Assembly (NCBI RefSeq): GCF_003716875.1
Contig: NZ_CP033078.1
Location: 1,984,001 to 2,048,000, forward strand
Length of the DNA stretch: 64,000 nt
Source: Vibrio zhugei
GTDB taxonomy: Bacteria > Pseudomonadota > Gammaproteobacteria > Enterobacterales > Vibrionaceae
Reading direction: 5' to 3'
The notes under the pieces are model-generated. The model did not search any database. It saw only the letters and a list, made by a program, of their open reading frames with translations, and was not told the DNA's origin. Made by a program: the position numbers and the translations under genes. Numbering within the stretch: position 1 is the first letter of the stretch; each line of letters starts with the position of its first letter. Positions 52,321-60,182 of this stretch are shown one piece after another.

Positions 52321-52405
52321 GGAACATTGTTCTTCCACAGTTTTTTATTGATTAATCAAATACCCAATCTTTACTATTTTAAGATTGCGATAAGAACATT
52401 GTTCC
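52321..52405. repeat. Duplicated module, copy B
   Basis: GGAACATTGTTCT (52321-52333) and AGAACATTGTTCC (52393-52405) flank TTTTTTATTGATTAATCAAA then TACCCAATCTTTA. The core is nearly identical to copy A, 744 bp to the left, in the same orientation. It lies just past the 3' end of the PD-(D/E)XK gene on the other strand. Confidence 0.75.
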
Positions 52406-52460
52406 AAGTAAACATCATCTCACTGTCGAGATAGTTATTCACATAAAATCAAAACAGGTG

Positions 52461-53432
52461 TTACTTAAAAGCTAGCGTGAGATAAGGCAATACATACGCT
52501 TTGAGCTTAGACTCTATCTGTTCCACTGTTTTTAGTTGAGCTGGTAGAACATTGTTCATAGGAGTTTCAACATCTATAACAGTGACCATTCCACTCGCTC
52601 GTGGTACCGTTTTTTTCGTTACCACTACTAGTGCTTCGGCTTCACTTTCAACGGTATCTAGTGCACTTAATAGAGCGTCACATTGAGATATTTGCGGTGT
52701 GTAACGAATCAGAAATCGGGTAGGGTTTATTGGACTTACGAACACCTCCCGAGCTAGCTCTGCTGTTTCATGGTAAAAGTATCGTTCTACTACATCTCCA
52801 ATTGCTACTTTCCAACCTTGTTGAATGGCCGCAGTCGTTGTCGGCATCCAAAACTTAGAGAAATTCTCTCTCTGTTCTCTTGGCGCATTACGTGTCAGAT
52901 CGCCAATCACTGGGTGAGCAGGAACAAATCCCATGCTCTTAAAACCATCTCGTAATTCTTTGGCGATTGGATTGGAGTCTTCGCATAACAAAGGGTAAAT
53001 ATCACGCCACAAATAATGAGGCCTTTCTATCGGCGATAGATACTTAGGATGGCTCGTAACTTGGTATGAAGGCGGCAGTAACTCAGAGCGAATATAAATC
53101 ACATGATCCACAGGCAATTGCAGATATCGCTCCAATTGTAAAAGGTTGCCACTCTCAACATTACCGATCGTTTCGGCAGCATCGAGTTTATTTTCACAAA
53201 GAACAATTGAACCATCACTTAATATCAGACGCATGTCTGGTCGGCATCCAGGATAGATAACTTGGGTTTCGACCTTGCAGATCAATCTGTTATCTTCGTC
53301 TCCAAAAATCAACCTAACAAACGCTCGACTGAAACTTTCTGAAGACCCTAACGCCGCAGCGAAGAACTCAGTTAAGTGATCCTCTTTTGCTACCGTTAGT
53401 TTTTGAGTATTGATGAATAAGCTCACAAGCAT
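52461..53432 (-). CDS. PD-(D/E)XK nuclease superfamily protein
   Basis: 323 residues. The motif YPGCRPDMRLILSDGS followed by IVLCENKLDA is the PD ... (E)xK core (near residues 60-85). The rest shows no recognised domain. Either the ATG at 53432 or the GTG two codons later is the start; the AAAGGG site suits the GTG better. A palindrome of the island family lies near its 3' end (52546), and others precede it. Probable restriction-type or defence nuclease; partner unknown. Confidence 0.75.
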   Translation of the reverse strand: MLVSLFINTQKLTVAKEDHLTEFFAAALGSSESFSRAFVRLIFGDEDNRLICKVETQVIYPGCRPDMRLILSDGSIVLCENKLDAAETIGNVESGNLLQLERYLQLPVDHVIYIRSELLPPSYQVTSHPKYLSPIERPHYLWRDIYPLLCEDSNPIAKELRDGFKSMGFVPAHPVIGDLTRNAPREQRENFSKFWMPTTTAAIQQGWKVAIGDVVERYFYHETAELAREVFVSPINPTRFLIRYTPQISQCDALLSALDTVESEAEALVVVTKKTVPRASGMVTVIDVETPMNNVLPAQLKTVEQIESKLKAYVLPYLTLAFK

Positions 53433-53633
53433 CCCTTTCTATCAGCGTCGTTTACTAACAGAGAGGTTATCCGATTTTCCAGTCAGAACAATGTTCTTGT
53501 ATCAAATATCAGCGGGATATCTTAGTAGCCTTGCTCTAAGCAAGAACAAGGTTCTTGCAATATCGTTAAAACCTCTTAGCTAATAACTACTACTGGTAGA
53601 TCTCCGCCTCTCGGTATCATAGAACATTGTTCT

Positions 53634-54224
53634 TCATTGAATACTTTCAGTTAACCGCTTGTTCCAATGCCGCTTGACCGTAGGGACGGAGATGCCTAGA
53701 GCATGAGCTGTTTTGGATTGGCTCAGCCCTCTTGCCCTACATTCTTGGACTTTTTGAGTTGTGGTTAGTGCTTCTGGTCTACCAATACGCTTACCTTCAG
53801 ACTTAGCCCTAGCCTGCCCCTCTAGCGTCCGCTCTCGAATACGGTTTCGCTCAAATTCAGCAAATGCTGAGAACATTTGCAGCATCAATCGTCCCTCCGC
53901 CGAGCTTAGATCAGCGGTCGGCAGATCCAGAGAAATTGGCGTAACACCTTTTTCTAACAGCATACTGATCGTATGCTGAACATCGATGTTATCTCTTCCA
54001 AGTCGATCAAGCTTAAGTACAACTAGTTTGTCCCCTGGCTCTAGTTTATGCTCAATCAACATTTTGAACTCACGTCGTTCTGTTGCTGGCACACTACCAG
54101 AAACTGTTTCATGTACAATTCGGTGTTCTTGAACATCGTAGCCAGCATTTCTGATAGCTAAGATCTGATTTGACACAGTTTGCTCGCTAGTCGATACACG
54201 ACAATAAGCGAATGTCCGTCCCAT
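53634..54224 (-). CDS. Serine recombinase (resolvase/invertase family)
   Basis: 196 residues from MGRTFAYCRVSTSEQTVSNQ, with AAAGGAGTG ribosome site. The catalytic Ser is in YCRVSTSEQT. The conserved LDRLGRDNIDVQHTI, FAEFERNRIRERTLEGQ and the C-terminal helix-turn-helix (GLSQSKTAHALGISVPTVKRH) are all present, so it looks intact. It would resolve or invert DNA at a nearby site. The family palindrome at 53621 touches its stop, and GGTATCA repeats lie upstream. Confidence 0.92.
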   Translation of the reverse strand: MGRTFAYCRVSTSEQTVSNQILAIRNAGYDVQEHRIVHETVSGSVPATERREFKMLIEHKLEPGDKLVVLKLDRLGRDNIDVQHTISMLLEKGVTPISLDLPTADLSSAEGRLMLQMFSAFAEFERNRIRERTLEGQARAKSEGKRIGRPEALTTTQKVQECRARGLSQSKTAHALGISVPTVKRHWNKRLTESIQ

Positions 54225-54252
54225 ACTATTCACTCCTTTTGGCATCACAATT

Positions 54253-54335
54253 GGTATCATCAATCGGTTGGGTATCATAAAAATCCGAACCCTACTTTAT
54301 GAGACCGCAAACACTTCATTCCCGTCTGGTATCAG
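54253..54335. repeat. GGTATCA repeats upstream of the resolvase
   Basis: GGTATCAT at 54253 and 54271 and GGTATCAG at 54328 lie in the 110 bp before the resolvase start. Another GGTATCAT is at 53613 just past its stop. The last two upstream copies are followed by A-rich stretches ending in CCG or CGG. They may be resolvase-binding subsites (res) or an autoregulatory region. Confidence 0.5.
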
Positions 54336-54573
54336 AAAACGGATGTTTGTTGATACTACAGGGGTGTTTACATCTCGCTAAAGTTGACTAGTCAATAATT
54401 TTGGCAAACCACCTTTGCCTTAATAAAAATCGAGTAAATAAATTAATACGCATAGGCAAATATCATTACTCTAAAGTTATTTATATATAATTAAAAACAA
54501 ATTCAGTTTAAAAACACCTTGACATTAAAATCCAACATAAAAAATTAAATTTTATTTATTTAATTTTTTATGA

Positions 54574-54744
54574 TATAACTATTATAACTGTTATAACTAT
54601 TATAAAGTTATAATTCTAATATAAGGTTGACCTTTTAAAAAAGGAAGTTTATGACGAAGAAAGATTAAATTATTGAAAAAGTTCTTCTGCCACTACTGAC
54701 ACTTTCAATGCCAGCATTGGCACATTGATTGCCAATCTTGGCAA
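54574..54744. repeat. Iteron-like TTATAAC repeats and TTGGCA palindromes
   Basis: The region 54225-54844 has no gene except a 5-codon start at 54651. It holds a row of ATTATAACT-type units (54574-54614) that read TTATAAC four times or nearly so. Two palindromes follow, TGCCAGCATTGGCA (54709-54722) and TTGCCAATCTTGGCAA (54729-54744). A related TTTGGCAAA ... TTTGCC is near 54410. The layout suggests binding sites or a small origin. Confidence 0.5.
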
Positions 54745-54844
54745 ATTCTCTTGCCACCTGCTTTAATGACGGAATTTTTAAGGCTTTTATCACTTGCCTG
54801 ATACAAGTCCATAGGCTTTAACGTTGTGCAAAAAAAGAACAACG

Positions 54845-55132
54845 TTAGAACACGTTGAATGTCTCATTTTTTCTTGACTTATAACGGTTACAACCATATA
54901 AGCCAGGCACTCGGCATTCTTTCTCTTCCTTAATAGGTTGTCTTTTTAAACGAACTTGAGGAACATTGTTCTTTTCATCTAAATTAATAGAGTTTGCTCT
55001 ACGTAATGCTTCTTCATCCGAAATATCATTATAAACGACTTGAAATCTATTTGGCTTAGTTTCACGTTCTTCTCTTGCAGATAGATAACTCATTTCACGA
55101 TTACGTTTAGAATAAACCAAAACTTGAGACAT
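54845..55132 (-). CDS. Small island protein of unknown function
   Basis: 95 residues from MSQVLVYSKRNREMSYLSAR, with AGAGGG ribosome site 8 bp upstream. The open frame extends 12 codons further without support. It is hydrophilic, charged (EEREEKP-like, KRQPIKEEKE), and ends in CRVPGLYGCNRYKSRK with two cysteines. I do not recognise the family. A family palindrome lies in the coding sequence at 54960, in the same codon frame as in the nuclease gene at 52461. Confidence 0.6.
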   Translation of the reverse strand: MSQVLVYSKRNREMSYLSAREERETKPNRFQVVYNDISDEEALRRANSINLDEKNNVPQVRLKRQPIKEEKECRVPGLYGCNRYKSRKNETFNVF

Positions 55133-55327
55133 ATCGACAACCCTCTTGATATATATAGATAAATTCAATGACTATTATATTTATCAAGTAATATTCTCTT
55201 TGTAAAGGACCTTTAATCACTATTTTAAAAATCACATTAACATTTAATTATTAAATAAAAACCGTTTGTTTTTTTAATTATTAAATTAGAAAAATAATAA
55301 TTAGTTAAACTTCTACCTAAAAATGAA

Positions 55328-55724
55328 AAAGATCAGATTCTGGGCTATTAGTGTTGCGATTTCTCTCCTCAAAGAACCACATATTCATCACTATGAATTC
55401 TCGGTTAGGATCCTAACCGAGAATGAGCATCGGAGTCTGGCCGCGATTAGTGATTCTATTTCCCAAGCCTCATAGCAACCGCATTCATCACTACAAATTC
55501 CGAGTTAGGATCCTAACCGAAAATACACATCGGAATCTGGCTACGATTAGTGCTTCGGTTTCCCTAGCCTCACAGCAACCACATTCATCACTACGTATTC
55601 CACGTTAGGATCCTAACCAAGAATGAATATCGGAATCTGGCTGCGCTTAGTACAGCTATTTCCCCTAGTCTCAAAGTAACCATATTCATCCCAAAAATTC
55701 CGAGTTAGGATCCTAACTCGGAAA
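55328..55724. repeat. Tandem repeat with exact 100-bp period and a 14-bp palindrome
   Basis: GTTAGGATCCTAAC occurs at 55404, 55504, 55604 and 55704, exactly 100 bp apart. The flanks extend the palindrome in copies 1 and 4 (CTCG/CGAG and CCGAG/CTCGG). The stretch between palindromes is also repeated (ATCGGAATCTGGCTACGATT, then TAGCCTCACAGCAACC and ATTCATCACTAC) with about 80-90% identity by eye. The first copy of that stretch starts near 55328. Each palindrome centre is a GATC (Dam) site. There is no ORF across it. It lies upstream of the AbiEi gene. Confidence 0.9.
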
Positions 55725-55838
55725 AACAAGTCAGGAATCACTAGGCTATCAGCGACTACCGATGTGCTTTAGCCTCAATCACAAGTAGACAAAAATATAT
55801 GCTAAAATTACTTTTTATGACTACTTATAAGTATTGAA

Positions 55839-56366
55839 GTGAAGATTAAGACCGCTTTGGAGCGTCTGTATAAGTTTGACAAGCGAGGCATACACGTTTA
55901 TCGAAAAAGTGACCTCAGGAGGTTATTTTTTGATGATTCACTTACAGCATTCCAGCAAAGTTTACCTCGTTTGGTGAAAGCTGGAGTACTAGAGCGGGTG
56001 TGCAACGGGGTTTATGTATTCTCATACAGTCGTCATAAGGACGGTTATACCATTGAATACATTGCTAAATGCTTGCGACGAGGAGAGTACAACTACATCT
56101 CTCTAGAATCGGCACTCTCAGAATACAGTGTTATTTCCCAAGTAATGCTTGATCGAATTACGATCATGACGACTGGACGCAAGGGAGAGTTTAAGACACC
56201 TTACGGCGTTATCGAGTTCACACATACGAAGCGTGATGCTATTGATATTATCAACAATACTATAACTTCAGATCGGCCTCTGCGAATTGCGAAAAAAGAA
56301 GCTGCGATTCGAGATTTGAAAAGGGTTGGAAGAAACACGCACTTAATAGTGACGAATCACAAGTAG
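55839..56366 (+). CDS. AbiEi-family antitoxin-like protein (orphan)
   Basis: 175 residues from a GTG at 55839. The winged-helix N-terminus matches the AbiEi type: RGIHVYRKSDLRRLFFDDSL, LPRLVKAGVLERVCNGVYVF, then EYNYISLESALSEYSVIS. AbiEi proteins repress their operon and counter the nucleotidyltransferase toxin AbiEii, whose gene normally follows. Here none follows: the next gene is convergent. It may be an orphan or act with a remote partner. No good ribosome site was seen. Confidence 0.8.
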   Translation: MKIKTALERLYKFDKRGIHVYRKSDLRRLFFDDSLTAFQQSLPRLVKAGVLERVCNGVYVFSYSRHKDGYTIEYIAKCLRRGEYNYISLESALSEYSVISQVMLDRITIMTTGRKGEFKTPYGVIEFTHTKRDAIDIINNTITSDRPLRIAKKEAAIRDLKRVGRNTHLIVTNHK

Positions 56367-56407
56367 GCAGATGCTGGTACTCCCAAAAACCACACAACTC
56401 ACTTTTG

Positions 56408-56449
56408 GACAGAAACGAGTTAGATGTATAACTCCAATCCGTTTCTGTC
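56408..56449. other. Inverted repeat between convergent genes
   Basis: GACAGAAACG / CGTTTCTGTC, a 10-bp perfect inverted repeat with a 22-bp loop, lies between the AbiEi-like gene and the Mrr gene. It has no T-run. A similar CAGAAACGAGT string recurs at 62942. It may be a hairpin at the transcript ends. Confidence 0.45.
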
Positions 56450-56485
56450 AGATTAGAAAAAGTATGTTGAAGCTATAGTTGTATG

Positions 56486-57499
56486 TTATATCCTGATAAC
56501 TCCTGAACCTGGAGTTCTCAGCGCTTTTATCCATTCAGAAACCTTTTCCCCATTAACTTCCTTAATTGGGTAGCTTCGAGCTGAAATAGTAGTCCTAGCC
56601 CCTGGACTAAATTCTGATGTGGTAACTAGTAAGCCCGTTGTTGCTTTCGCTTCTAAAACGTCTGCATATAAGCCTTTTATTGTTACTTTATCGATCTTCG
56701 ACTTATACCGTTTGCATTGAATGATAAATTCAGGGTGTATTTGAGCAGAATCATTCCAAACACGAACATCAACACCGTCATCATTGGTACCAGGTCCAAG
56801 TTCAACTTTATATCCTGATTGACTAAAACACTCACTAATTAATTCTTCGAATTTTCGCCAGTGGATTTCACCCAATTTAGCCAAGTTATTCGACAGGTAA
56901 TTGATGAAGCGTTGATCTAAGAAAGTGCCATGTGAAACTACAGGTTGATGTTTCTCGAATAAATCATTTAGATCGACTATATCTTTCCATTCTTCCCACC
57001 TCCCTGCAGTATGAGGGCTATTCTGAAAATGAGCGTCGTACATTTTCATCAATTCAATAAGGTCACTCGCTCCAGTTTTTCCGTACCTTTCCATTGCTTC
57101 AGCTAGCATTGGCATAGGATCAACAGAGCTTTGACCGTTTTTTACTGCTAGTTCTACACCCAGTCTATAATGTTTACTGTAAATATTTTGAAGATCAGTA
57201 ATGTAATCTAAACCTTTTTCTTTCATTGCTCTTATGAAGAACTGTGATTGTGTAAACAATCCTTGTCTTGGGGTATCAGTAACACCAACCTTATATAAAA
57301 GTTGGTAATATAAATCCTCGTAATCTTCAGAGCGAATAGCAAGCCCATTACCTTCAGATCTCAATATATCATCAGCATATCCAGTACCTGACAGTAAATC
57401 GCACATCTGTTCAATTGAACTAGCTAAACCTGCTTTGTAACCTATTATCTCATGGAGATGATCGGCAAGGTCACCAGGAGAAAACCAAATTCTTGCCAT
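56486..57499 (-). CDS. Mrr-type restriction endonuclease
   Basis: 337 residues, GAGGAA ribosome site. The C-terminal Mrr_cat domain (about residues 210-335) has FEELISECFSQSGYKVELG, the catalytic DDGVDVRVW, and QCKR in EFIIQCKRYKS, the Q-x-K variant of the motif typical of Mrr. The N-terminal 200 residues are helical and unassigned, replacing the usual Mrr winged helix. It starts 66 bp after the zinc-hook ATPase gene on the same strand, so the two probably form an operon. Confidence 0.86.
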   Translation of the reverse strand: MARIWFSPGDLADHLHEIIGYKAGLASSIEQMCDLLSGTGYADDILRSEGNGLAIRSEDYEDLYYQLLYKVGVTDTPRQGLFTQSQFFIRAMKEKGLDYITDLQNIYSKHYRLGVELAVKNGQSSVDPMPMLAEAMERYGKTGASDLIELMKMYDAHFQNSPHTAGRWEEWKDIVDLNDLFEKHQPVVSHGTFLDQRFINYLSNNLAKLGEIHWRKFEELISECFSQSGYKVELGPGTNDDGVDVRVWNDSAQIHPEFIIQCKRYKSKIDKVTIKGLYADVLEAKATTGLLVTTSEFSPGARTTISARSYPIKEVNGEKVSEWIKALRTPGSGVIRI

Positions 57500-57565
57500 A
57501 ATTCCTCGTAATTCACTGGAGGGTATAACGTTGCATCAAGACGTGAACAACGCAATCAACCAACC

Positions 57566-59884
57566 TTAAGCTGTTACTACCGCTTCCATTTCATTGTAAT
57601 GGTGCTCATCTATTGTCTTAACCATGTCTAGGATTGTGTTCAAAATAGCGGGTGATTCACCTAACAAGTTATCTGCATTATCTTCCAGTTCTATCTCTTG
57701 GTTATGCGAGTACTTGTTTATAAAGCGATATACTTTTTCAACATCCTCTGACTTGATATCTGAATACCCTCGCGTACCATCATCTACCAACTGCCTAAAG
57801 TTACTTCTCTTCTTAGGGAGCTTGAAGCACAAGAATGATTCGAGTAGTTTTCTCGATAAGTTTGCGCACAGGTATACTTCATCAAGATCCAAATTCGCTT
57901 TGTCTTTGAATGAATACAGCTTTGAGAATAAGTAGTGATACTCAGAGTTGTACTCCGTCAACGTACCGCCAGCACTTACAATTTTAGATTTTCGAACACC
58001 GTCACACGTACTTTCAATTGTATATGCTCTTGATTTAATTATTGGGTCTTTACCCTTGGGGAATTTATTCTTCTTGAGTACCCAATCTCTGACTAACTTG
58101 AAGTACGAGAAGTTATGTGTCATTACAAATAGCTGTTTAGCGTTCTCGCAGTGCTTTTTCAAAAATGAATACGAATGGAACAAGTGGTTTGAATCAAAGC
58201 TAGATACTGGGTCATCAACAACCACTATAGTTTCTTTGATATCGTTATCATGCTCTTTAAGTTTTGTCACAAAATACACGAATGCTATTGCTGTTTTCTC
58301 ACCTTCACTCAAGTTATTAGCCAGCTTACCAGTGCCATTACGAGATATTTTGTACCCTTTCTCTTTAGCATCAAACTCTAGCTTAAGTTCTGTACGCCCC
58401 AAGAACTTAGCAAGCTCATCATTGAAAGGGTCTACCGCAATAGATTCATTTGACAGCTCAGCCTCAAGCCTTACTACCTCTGTATTGATAGCTGTAATTT
58501 CATCACTTACTTTCTTAGCTTTATCCTGCTCCGCTTTTAACGCCTTTTTCTTCATGTCATAGTCGAAATCAATAACTTTCTCCGCAGCATAATGTAGCTC
58601 AAGAGCTTGTTTGTGTGTCGCTGTCACAGCTTGGAAATTACCTGACTTGTCATTATGCTCTTTCACACAAGCATTGATACTTTCAACAGCATTGTTGTAT
58701 TCATCAATAAGACTCTGAGGGACATTTACAACTACCATAGAAACATCAAAAGGGTCATTTGTTTTCTGGACGAGGCAATCTTCCCAGCCCTTTACAATGT
58801 CTGAAACTTTTCTTCTAATTTCGTCGAGTGGAGCTATAGCTTTTTTATAAGCAGCTTGAAACTCTTCGAAAAAAGAATCTACAGCTGGAAGATCGATTTC
58901 TGGTAACGACTTGCAGTACTTGTCAGCTTGCGCAATTTCTTCCTTTAACAGTTTAAAGGCCTCGCTAAAGTGATTATTCAACGAAGTCAACCTAGACTCA
59001 GTTAGCGTACTTCCACAAAAGTGACACTCATTTGATTCATGCTTTTCGTGCAAACTTATACCAGTAGACACCCACGTTTGGACATCAGGGTTTTCTTTTA
59101 AAAAATCTATTACCTCATTTACAGCGGTCTTCTGCATTAATGCTTTCAGTGCATTAAAATCACTTTCAAAAAAGTCTGTTTGTATAGGTGAAATCGACAA
59201 AGAAATTTTTGGTTTTTCAACAGGAGAGGCAGATTTCGTATGATGAACAATGTCTTCCTCTGAAAGTACTGAGTCTGTGTCACTAACCCCCGTTGGGTCG
59301 GAAGTGATTAATTTCTCAAGTGACGTTTTGTTGTAGTTCAAATACTTACGGTCATCTGTTCCAATCACTTTCAAGCTTATCTTGATGCTCTTCGCCGTAT
59401 CTGAGAGGAACTTATTAATTTCGGCTTCTAAATCACTGGCGGTCTTGGTGGCACTCTTCGACTCCTCTCGTTTTTGCTTCAACTCATTTTTCTTTTGGTC
59501 AAGTTGCTTACGCTCTGAGATTTTCTGTTTATCAACTAGAAGTATGCTCTTAACCGTACCGCTCCAATCAATGTTTTCTTGAATAAAGTCATTATTAAAC
59601 GTTCGAACGTTGAGTGGATTGGTCTCGATATTAGCTTGTGTCAAAGTATTTACATTCGTTCCGTCAGTACTGTACTCAATATCAAAAGACGGAGTTTCAT
59701 ACGACAAGCTATTCAAAGACTTATTCTCAATACTTCTAAACAATCTTGAAAGCGTTGACTTTCCAGAGCCGTTCCATCCATAAATAAGATTAAACCTCAC
59801 AAACTCATCACACCCAACATTCGTATGGTTCTCGTAGATTCCAAACGAACGAAGGCTCTTTATCTTACTGATACCATTAATCAT
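57566..59884 (-). CDS. Zinc-hook ABC-type ATPase, RloC/PrrC-like (AAA_13)
   Basis: 772 residues. Walker A lies in YGWNGSGKSTLSRLF near residue 40, then two coiled-coil arms meet at a CxxC zinc hook (ECHFCGSTL near residue 288). The signature is NLSEGEKTAIAFVYF, Walker B is VVVDDPVSSFDS, and the switch is VMTHNFSYF. The C-terminus has RKLLE and, 45 residues later, RFINKYSH. These resemble the Arg-Glu-His set of PrrC/RloC anticodon nucleases, as I recall it, and the HEPN Rx4-6H pattern. It may be a tRNA-cutting or DNA-sensing defence ATPase. The Mrr gene follows. Confidence 0.8.
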   Translation of the reverse strand: MINGISKIKSLRSFGIYENHTNVGCDEFVRFNLIYGWNGSGKSTLSRLFRSIENKSLNSLSYETPSFDIEYSTDGTNVNTLTQANIETNPLNVRTFNNDFIQENIDWSGTVKSILLVDKQKISERKQLDQKKNELKQKREESKSATKTASDLEAEINKFLSDTAKSIKISLKVIGTDDRKYLNYNKTSLEKLITSDPTGVSDTDSVLSEEDIVHHTKSASPVEKPKISLSISPIQTDFFESDFNALKALMQKTAVNEVIDFLKENPDVQTWVSTGISLHEKHESNECHFCGSTLTESRLTSLNNHFSEAFKLLKEEIAQADKYCKSLPEIDLPAVDSFFEEFQAAYKKAIAPLDEIRRKVSDIVKGWEDCLVQKTNDPFDVSMVVVNVPQSLIDEYNNAVESINACVKEHNDKSGNFQAVTATHKQALELHYAAEKVIDFDYDMKKKALKAEQDKAKKVSDEITAINTEVVRLEAELSNESIAVDPFNDELAKFLGRTELKLEFDAKEKGYKISRNGTGKLANNLSEGEKTAIAFVYFVTKLKEHDNDIKETIVVVDDPVSSFDSNHLFHSYSFLKKHCENAKQLFVMTHNFSYFKLVRDWVLKKNKFPKGKDPIIKSRAYTIESTCDGVRKSKIVSAGGTLTEYNSEYHYLFSKLYSFKDKANLDLDEVYLCANLSRKLLESFLCFKLPKKRSNFRQLVDDGTRGYSDIKSEDVEKVYRFINKYSHNQEIELEDNADNLLGESPAILNTILDMVKTIDEHHYNEMEAVVTA

Positions 59885-60182
59885 TCGTGTCTATCCGCAT
59901 ATGGTTGATTTTCCAACTATCTCAACCATAGCCAGCATATGGACAATTTCAGTGATACATATCCAAAATCCAACTAAAACAATATATTTCATTCGGTTAC
60001 TAACAGTTCTGTCAGTGTAGGAAAAAGGACAAGCGATGAGTTCTGGTCTTGCCTTTCATAAGTTCAAGTATTGAAAATGACTTTCTTACAACTTAGAAAG
60101 GGATAGTGGTAACAAGAAATGGGGCAATGATGAGTCAGCTAGGAAGAACAACTGACTCAAAGTGGACTAGTTAAGTTAACAC

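Larger units (their letters stand above)
51577..54972. repeat. Family of ten AGAACANTGTTCT palindromes
   Basis: Palindromes of the form AGAAC-A(N)TG... -TTCT lie at 51577, 51652, 51717, 52321, 52393, 52546, 53485, 53543, 53621 and 54960 (start positions). Several are extended, e.g. CGAGAACAGTGTTCTCG (51650-51666) and GCAAGAACAAGGTTCTTGC (53540-53558). Eight are intergenic. The two inside genes both read as the codons AAC AAT GTT on the minus strand. None was seen elsewhere in the window. The spacing within clusters is about 60-78 bp. Confidence 0.85.

Noticed and set aside
51577..53633. AGAACANTGTTCT as LexA boxes
   Set aside because: The SOS box here is CTGT-N8-ACAG, as seen before recN. 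These palindromes have a different centre and arms.
55404..55717. GTTAGGATCCTAAC array as integron attC repeats
   Set aside because: The ends do not follow RYYYAAC ... GTTRRRY, the period is too regular, and no cassettes lie between copies.
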